DNA from: Bacteroidales bacterium
Lineage (GTDB): Bacteria > Bacteroidota > Bacteroidia > Bacteroidales > UBA932
NCBI GenBank assembly: GCA_015060325.1
Contig: SUYQ01000008.1
Span: forward strand, 1 to 64,000
Direction: 5' to 3'
Length of the DNA stretch: 64,000 nt
This document shows positions 59,703 to 64,000 of this stretch, one piece after another. Numbering within the stretch: the stretch's first letter is position 1; each line of letters opens with the position of its first letter. A program made the position numbers and the translations under genes. The notes beneath the pieces were generated by a model. The model was not told where the DNA came from. It saw only the letters and a program-made list of their open reading frames with translations, and ran no database searches.

Positions 59703-60886
59703 TCCATCTTCACGGTCTTTGCCGGATCGACTCTCAGTACAAACAGGGAAGGTATAAGCAACAGCATCATGATGGCTGCAAATGCCACGGCATCTGTAAT
59801 AAGTATGCCGGCTATATCCAGGTGGACAGGAACAAATGAGATGAAATAGTTCACCGGGTCAAGCGAAATGAAGTGGGTTGCATCCTGTACAAGGCAAAAC
59901 AGCAGAGCCAGGGCATTTCCTATGACCATTCCTTTCATCACAGTACCGGCAGCCCTGAAAAGGAATACCCCTGCAATCGCACTGTTACGCATTCCGAGAG
60001 ACTTGAGCACACCTATGGTGGAAGTGTTTTCAAACAGCATTATCAACAGTCCCGTGATCATATTGACGCCTGCGACAGCTATCATCAGCAGCAGCACGAA
60101 GACAACATTGAAGTCGATGACTCCCAGCCAGTCAAAAATCTGCGGATATCTGGACACCGTCGATGAAGCTACCAGCATGTCGTCATCATCCTGTACATTT
60201 TCATAGATCACATCAGAAATGTCAGAAGTCACATCCTCTATGCTTTCCCTGTCCGAGAAATCATCCGACAAGGTAATCTGAAACATGGACACCTGATCCG
60301 CAGACCATTCATTCACCCTCCTCATGGTTGAAATATCGGCGTATACGATATACCTGTCATCCAGACGGATCAGGGGTTCATACACATCAGCTATATTGAA
60401 CTGCCGCACCTTGACCTTCTCTCCTATAAAATAAGTGAGAAGCCTGTCCCCTTTCTTCAATCCGGCCTTTTCCGCCATAGACGACGGGATTGACACAGCC
60501 ATTGAATCTCTCACACCTGCTCCCGATCCTGTTTCAACACCACCTTCAACTCCACTGATCAGGACTCCGTATATATCTTCAGAATGCCTGACGATCCCTG
60601 CGCGACATACCAGAGGATCCACAGACATCACCCCGTTTACCTCCTTTATATAAGGAATATAGGACTGGGAGACGCTTATCGGAGAACTCTCATCCAGAAA
60701 GTTTGCCTCCGGAGTCATCAGCAGCACATCACCTGCTGCTGATGAAATGCCTTTTCTTACCTCATGCCTGAATCCTGACGACACAGCGACTGCTATGATC
60801 ACCACCATGAAGCTTATCGCAACTGCAGCAGTGACTATCCTTCCTTTATATCGGAGTCGACGGGCTATGAAAAAGGGAACATCCAT
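59699..60886 (-). CDS. FtsX/LolC-LolE-like ABC transporter permease
   Basis: 395 residues. One membrane segment near the N-terminus (TAAVAISFMVVIIAVAVSSGF) precedes a large periplasmic MacB-type domain (about 45-255). Three membrane segments follow (VVFVLLLMIAVAGVNMITGLLIMLF, IAGVFLFRAAGTVMKGMVIGNALALLFCLV, ILITDAVAFAAIMMLLLIPSLFVL). The motif TSTIGVLKSLGMRNSAIAGVFLFRA is the FtsX-type coupling-helix block. LolC/E proteins lift lipoproteins out of the inner membrane. No ATPase gene is adjacent here, so the ATPase partner must be elsewhere. Only two genes lie close on this strand, a TPR protein upstream and a CTAG stop overlap downstream. Confidence 0.88.
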   Translation of the reverse strand: MDVPFFIARRLRYKGRIVTAAVAISFMVVIIAVAVSSGFRHEVRKGISSAAGDVLLMTPEANFLDESSPISVSQSYIPYIKEVNGVMSVDPLVCRAGIVRHSEDIYGVLISGVEGGVETGSGAGVRDSMAVSIPSSMAEKAGLKKGDRLLTYFIGEKVKVRQFNIADVYEPLIRLDDRYIVYADISTMRRVNEWSADQVSMFQITLSDDFSDRESIEDVTSDISDVIYENVQDDDDMLVASSTVSRYPQIFDWLGVIDFNVVFVLLLMIAVAGVNMITGLLIMLFENTSTIGVLKSLGMRNSAIAGVFLFRAAGTVMKGMVIGNALALLFCLVQDATHFISLDPVNYFISFVPVHLDIAGILITDAVAFAAIMMLLLIPSLFVLRVDPAKTVKMD

Positions 60887-61822
60887 CTATTTTGCATTCA
60901 ATCCGTCAAGACGGCCTTGAGCCATGAGCCGGGTCTGCTCATCATCTGCATATCTGACAAGCATCTTGAGATATTTCTTCTCGAGCTTCACATTCTTTGA
61001 TGCACGTGCAGCATACATTGCATTCTTGATTATGGACACCTCATCAGGTTTTATCTTCAAGGCCTTGTCATAAAACCTGAAGGCTGACTTATAATCCTTC
61101 TTCACCACCATGTAGTATGAACCCAAGTTTCCCAGAAAATCCGTATTCTTGGGATAATACTCATTCATCCTCTGTGACAACTTCAAAAAAGCATCATATG
61201 AAGCAGGTGTAGCCAATGAATACAGGCTGTAGCAATATTCTTGTATAAGCTTTGCAAAAGCATCCCTGTCAATCAAGGTCGGTTCCGATGCAGATGCTCC
61301 ATAGTACTTCCAGTCAATATCTGAATTCATGAATTCATGCACGAGGCCAAGAATGTTGGACAAGGTCATGTCCGGACTCTCCCTCTCATAAGACAGATAG
61401 GCATTCGCCTTCAGAAAGCGGAAATCCAGTCTTTCCGGATAAAGGGAAATCGCACTGTCCAATGCCTTGACTGCCTCTGCAAACAAAGGATCATCATACT
61501 TAAGGAGCTGATAATAATGCACATCAGTTCCTGTCGAATCCTTGAGCGAAAGCACAGGAGACATCCCCATGTATCTGCCCTCGCTTCTGGTAATGACTTC
61601 AGTAGACTGAGCTTTTGAGAGGTAGAAGTAAAAACGTGCCTGCAGCATATCCGCATCCACAGGGTAATCCTTTGCCCAGTTGTTTATGAGGGTTTCCATA
61701 CCTACTCCGGAAGGTCCTACCCTGTCAAGCAACAGATTATATCTGCGCAGATAATCGGATGTCTGTGCGGACATCGATATAGACAGCGTCAAAGCTGCAA
61801 CAATATATATAAACCGTTTCAT
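60887..61822 (-). CDS. TPR-repeat secreted protein
   Basis: 311 residues from ATG 61822 (MKRFIYIVAALTLSISMSAQ signal peptide). The longer frame to 61876 overlaps the preceding methyltransferase. It contains tetratricopeptide-like helices: AVKALDSAISLYPERLDFRFLKANAYL and FRFYDKALKIKPDEVSIIKNAMYAARA, with the KAL-x-x-x-P-D pattern. TPR proteins act as scaffolds for protein complexes. Location is periplasmic or surface. The start is three bases before the RsmF-like gene's stop and the permease gene begins directly after this stop, so all three probably form one operon. Confidence 0.85.
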   Translation of the reverse strand: MKRFIYIVAALTLSISMSAQTSDYLRRYNLLLDRVGPSGVGMETLINNWAKDYPVDADMLQARFYFYLSKAQSTEVITRSEGRYMGMSPVLSLKDSTGTDVHYYQLLKYDDPLFAEAVKALDSAISLYPERLDFRFLKANAYLSYERESPDMTLSNILGLVHEFMNSDIDWKYYGASASEPTLIDRDAFAKLIQEYCYSLYSLATPASYDAFLKLSQRMNEYYPKNTDFLGNLGSYYMVVKKDYKSAFRFYDKALKIKPDEVSIIKNAMYAARASKNVKLEKKYLKMLVRYADDEQTRLMAQGRLDGLNAK

Positions 61823-61824
61823 AA

Positions 61825-63198
61825 TCACTTTATATCCATTCTTATACGTCTGCTCTGAGGATGGAGGCTGTTGCATCTGTTCCCCAGATTCTTTACAAAT
61901 CCCAATCCCAGTCCTTCATAACGGACAAGGAGATATCCGCGTGGAGCCTCAGGAAAGAGTACTGCGTCCCTATGCAGAAAACCCAACGCTGTCATCCTGT
62001 CTGTTTCCACCGATGCAAAGGCGTCGGCGTCCAGCATAATGGACAAGGCCAGGTCAGCATCAGGAACAAGGTCCTTGCCCTTTACAACTCCCACAGCACA
62101 TCCTGCAGCCACGACATGCAATGCATCTTCCAGCACCGCAACCTCAGAGGCGATATTCTGCGGGACGGCTGTTATGGTCTCACCTCGGGTCCGGAACACG
62201 ACAGGCACATTCATCAGTTTCTGAAGGCCATCAGGTATCTGAACCGTGCGTACCTGAGGCTTTCTTGATCTGATACGGACGCTGCCAACACCTGATGCGA
62301 CGGTCTTGCGCAAGACCGCACAGTACTGTCCTTCTCCTTCCACATGTCCGGGCACCAGACTATACCCCATTTCAGTCTTCAGCACACCAGGCATCCGGCC
62401 CATGATATCCTCTTGAGTCAGAACCTCAGCACCAAGCTCGGAAGCGGTCCAAGCTACATTACCATCGTTTTCCAGACGGTTGAACGTACATGTCGAATAC
62501 AGCAGTATCCCGCCCTCACGAAGAGCCGGCCACACATCTGCCAATATGCGTCTCTGTCTCGCCTGACATAATGCGACATTATCCTCCGACCACTGCTGAA
62601 GCGCCTCTTCATCCTTCCTGAACATTCCCTCCCCGGAACAAGGCACATCCGTCACTATGATATCGAAAAAACCGCTGAGGGAAGCAAATGCTGCCGGATC
62701 ATCAGACGAGACCACCACATTCGGATCTCCCCAAAGAGCCACGTTGTCAGCCAATATGCCGACCCTGGCCTTCATGACCTCATTTGCCACCAGGAGATAA
62801 TCACCACCGAAGCGTTCTCTTGAAGAAGCTGCCAGGTCCGTAGTCTTTCCACCCGGGGCGGCACACAGGTCAAGAATACGCAACGGTCTTCCTGCAGGCA
62901 GTTCCATGTCGGCTATCACCTTTCTGAAAGCATGACCTACGAACATGGAAGATGAATCCTGGACATAATATCCACCTGCATGAAACAAGGGATCCAGGGT
63001 AAAGAGCGGACGCTCAGGCAAAATATATCCATGACTGCACCAGGGAACCATCCTGCCGTCCATCTTCCGGCATTCCTTGAAAGGATTGTATCTCACTGCT
63101 GTAGAGGCAGGAGCATCAAAAGCAGAAAAAGCGACAAGAGCATTCTCATGCCCTATCGCCTCTTCCATAAAACGTATGAATGATTCCTTGATGTTCAT
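61825..63198 (-). CDS. RsmB/NOP-type RNA cytosine methyltransferase (RsmF-like)
   Basis: 457 residues. The SAM fold is complete: LRILDLCAAPGGKTTDLAA (motif I with G-G-K), VVSSDDPAAF, IIVTDVPCSGEGMFRKDEEALQQW (motif IV with the P-C-S-G-E-G-M Cys), and GGILLYSTCTFNRLENDGNV (motif VI with the T-C-T-F nucleophile Cys). Two catalytic Cys in this arrangement identify m5C RNA methyltransferases. RsmF modifies 16S rRNA in E. coli. The C-terminal extension of about 180 residues fits the RsmF group with its PUA-like domains. The substrate base is not shown by sequence. Confidence 0.93.
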   Translation of the reverse strand: MNIKESFIRFMEEAIGHENALVAFSAFDAPASTAVRYNPFKECRKMDGRMVPWCSHGYILPERPLFTLDPLFHAGGYYVQDSSSMFVGHAFRKVIADMELPAGRPLRILDLCAAPGGKTTDLAASSRERFGGDYLLVANEVMKARVGILADNVALWGDPNVVVSSDDPAAFASLSGFFDIIVTDVPCSGEGMFRKDEEALQQWSEDNVALCQARQRRILADVWPALREGGILLYSTCTFNRLENDGNVAWTASELGAEVLTQEDIMGRMPGVLKTEMGYSLVPGHVEGEGQYCAVLRKTVASGVGSVRIRSRKPQVRTVQIPDGLQKLMNVPVVFRTRGETITAVPQNIASEVAVLEDALHVVAAGCAVGVVKGKDLVPDADLALSIMLDADAFASVETDRMTALGFLHRDAVLFPEAPRGYLLVRYEGLGLGFVKNLGNRCNSLHPQSRRIRMDIK

Positions 63199-63199
63199 A

Positions 63200-63652
63200 T
63201 CAGGCCTTCGGCATCATTGACGGATCAAACCCTTCCGGCATCCTGCCCTCGGACATAGCCACAAGTGCATCAACCACCTTGTCAAGACCATCCTTGATCT
63301 TTCCGCCAAGCAGGGTCTTCATCATGAAGTTGAGCTCCGCCTCGATGATAATCTGGAATTCGGTCTTGTATGGATCCTGTGGAGCCGGATTGAAGAAAAA
63401 CACCAGTTCAAAACGGAAAGGCGCGCCATCATCTTCAATCACAATCCGTGAGTACGGAACCCTCTCCCTCACCTTTATGCCGATAGTGAATCCCTGCACC
63501 GTAGCCTGAAGCGAATCATAGTCTGCCGTCACGCTTTCCTTCTTGTCTTCAGGAAGGAAAGCCACGAAGTTACGCATGTCCACAAACATCATGTACAGCT
63601 CGTACGGAGCCTTGGACACCATCCCCTTCTTGCTTTGAATCTCTACCGCCAT
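63200..63652 (-). CDS. SRPBCC family protein
   Basis: 150 residues, no signal peptide. A START/SRPBCC fold is suggested by the N-terminal strand and helix (KGMVSKAPYELYMMFVDMRNFVAFLPEDKKESVTADYDS), later strands (VQGFTIGIKVRERVPYSRIVIED) and a C-terminal amphipathic helix ending in a run of Met and Pro. Many Bacteroidota have such a cytoplasmic protein next to pyrE. Its ligand is unknown. The gene starts one base before the pyrE stop end and is co-transcribed with it. Confidence 0.8.
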   Translation of the reverse strand: MAVEIQSKKGMVSKAPYELYMMFVDMRNFVAFLPEDKKESVTADYDSLQATVQGFTIGIKVRERVPYSRIVIEDDGAPFRFELVFFFNPAPQDPYKTEFQIIIEAELNFMMKTLLGGKIKDGLDKVVDALVAMSEGRMPEGFDPSMMPKA

Positions 63653-63653
63653 A

Positions 63654-64000
63654 CTACTCGTCCTTTCCCCATGTTGACGGAGAATATCTCCATTCCTTAA
63701 GCACCTCTATATCTGTCTCCTTGATATATCCGATCTCGCTTGCGACCTCGACAAGGGTATCGTAGTTCGAAAGAGTGGTCAACTCGACATTTGCATCCTC
63801 AAAAGCCTTGCGCGACTGAGGGAAATTATATGAGAAGATCGCGACCATACCCATAATGTCTGCACCAGCTGTCACAAGAGCATTCTTTGCTGCAAGGCTG
63901 CTCATTCCTGTAGAAATAAGGTCCTCCACAATCACGACCTTTGCTCCCTGCTCCAGAAGTCCCTCGATCTGGGAGCCCGTTCCGTGATCCTTCGGTTTAG
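63654..64000 (-). CDS. pyrE: Orotate phosphoribosyltransferase, 3' part (5' end outside window)
   Basis: About 115 residues are visible before the window edge. The PRPP motif is in AKVVIVEDLISTGMSSLAAKNAL, preceded by KPKDHGTGSQIEGLLEQ, which carries the K-x-K-D-H-G-T loop of OPRTase (catalytic Lys and His). The end EVLKEWRYSPSTWGKDE is typical of the Bacteroidota form. OPRTase makes OMP in pyrimidine synthesis. It is coupled to the SRPBCC gene by a two-base gap. Confidence 0.92.
   Translation of the reverse strand, partial: KPKDHGTGSQIEGLLEQGAKVVIVEDLISTGMSSLAAKNALVTAGADIMGMVAIFSYNFPQSRKAFEDANVELTTLSNYDTLVEVASEIGYIKETDIEVLKEWRYSPSTWGKDE

Overview
The window is a stretch of chromosome from a member of the Bacteroidota, most likely the order Bacteroidales. 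The evidence is as follows. Promoters carry the TAnnTTTG -7 box typical of this phylum. Many outer-membrane lipoproteins have acidic residues right after the lipobox cysteine. A phosphotransferase is fused to a RapZ C-terminal domain. Several families are largely confined to the phylum (DUF4988/PL29-type lipoproteins, DUF6029, Omp28, DUF3078, the putative-porin family, WbqC, BT_3928-like MauE proteins). Genus cannot be fixed from the sequence. No rRNA, tRNA, CRISPR array or transposase was seen, and no gene-free gap exceeds about 300 bases.

Layout. 1-1941: end of one secreted fimbrillin-like protein and a second lipoprotein with a repetitive C-terminus. 1942-4897: an accessory patch of small genes (GIY-YIG protein, ORF6N protein, DUF5674 protein, a small conserved hypothetical) separated by GC-rich palindromic repeats. 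Two of these units are bracketed by the same left and right end sequences, and the second runs straight into a decapitated ATPase gene whose STAS-like partner is intact. 4947-12138 (minus): transglutaminase-like lipoprotein, tilS, DUF3078 protein and proS. tilS is swollen to 626 codons by in-frame palindromic repeats. 12285-15226 (plus): a W/Y/G-rich lipoprotein and a FadL/OmpP1 barrel. 15233-18676 (minus): lpxD-lpxC-lpxA-wbqC, the start of lipid A synthesis. LpxC lacks the FabZ fusion usual in this phylum. 18799-23350 (plus): rimP-nusA-infB behind a good promoter and a GC-rich leader hairpin, ended by a perfect 24-bp terminator stem.

23422-47576 is mostly an envelope region read from the minus strand. 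It repeats one theme three times: DUF4988-type or other surface lipoproteins, DUF6029 beta-barrels, and Omp28-type lipoproteins or a TlpA thioredoxin with a CxxC active site. The largest block is a seven-gene cluster of about 12.5 kb. folP, tmk and a DoxX/MauE membrane protein sit inside the region. From 47703 the content is housekeeping: purB, divIC/ftsB-like, sugar nucleotidyltransferase, CPBP protease, a MurU-AmgK/RapZ-like cell-wall recycling pair, pncB-pncA for NAD salvage, a putative porin, a lytic transglycosylase, a LolC/E-like permease, a TPR protein, RsmF-like methyltransferase, SRPBCC protein and the end of pyrE.

The most unusual signals are: (i) palindromic repeat families that invade coding sequence in frame (five blocks in tilS, one in the transglutaminase gene, one forming the end of pncB); (ii) the cassette-like units with shared ends at 2576-4184; and (iii) the recurring redox-thiol/beta-barrel/surface-lipoprotein module, in which both DUF6029 barrels end in a conserved CSGGVC segment.
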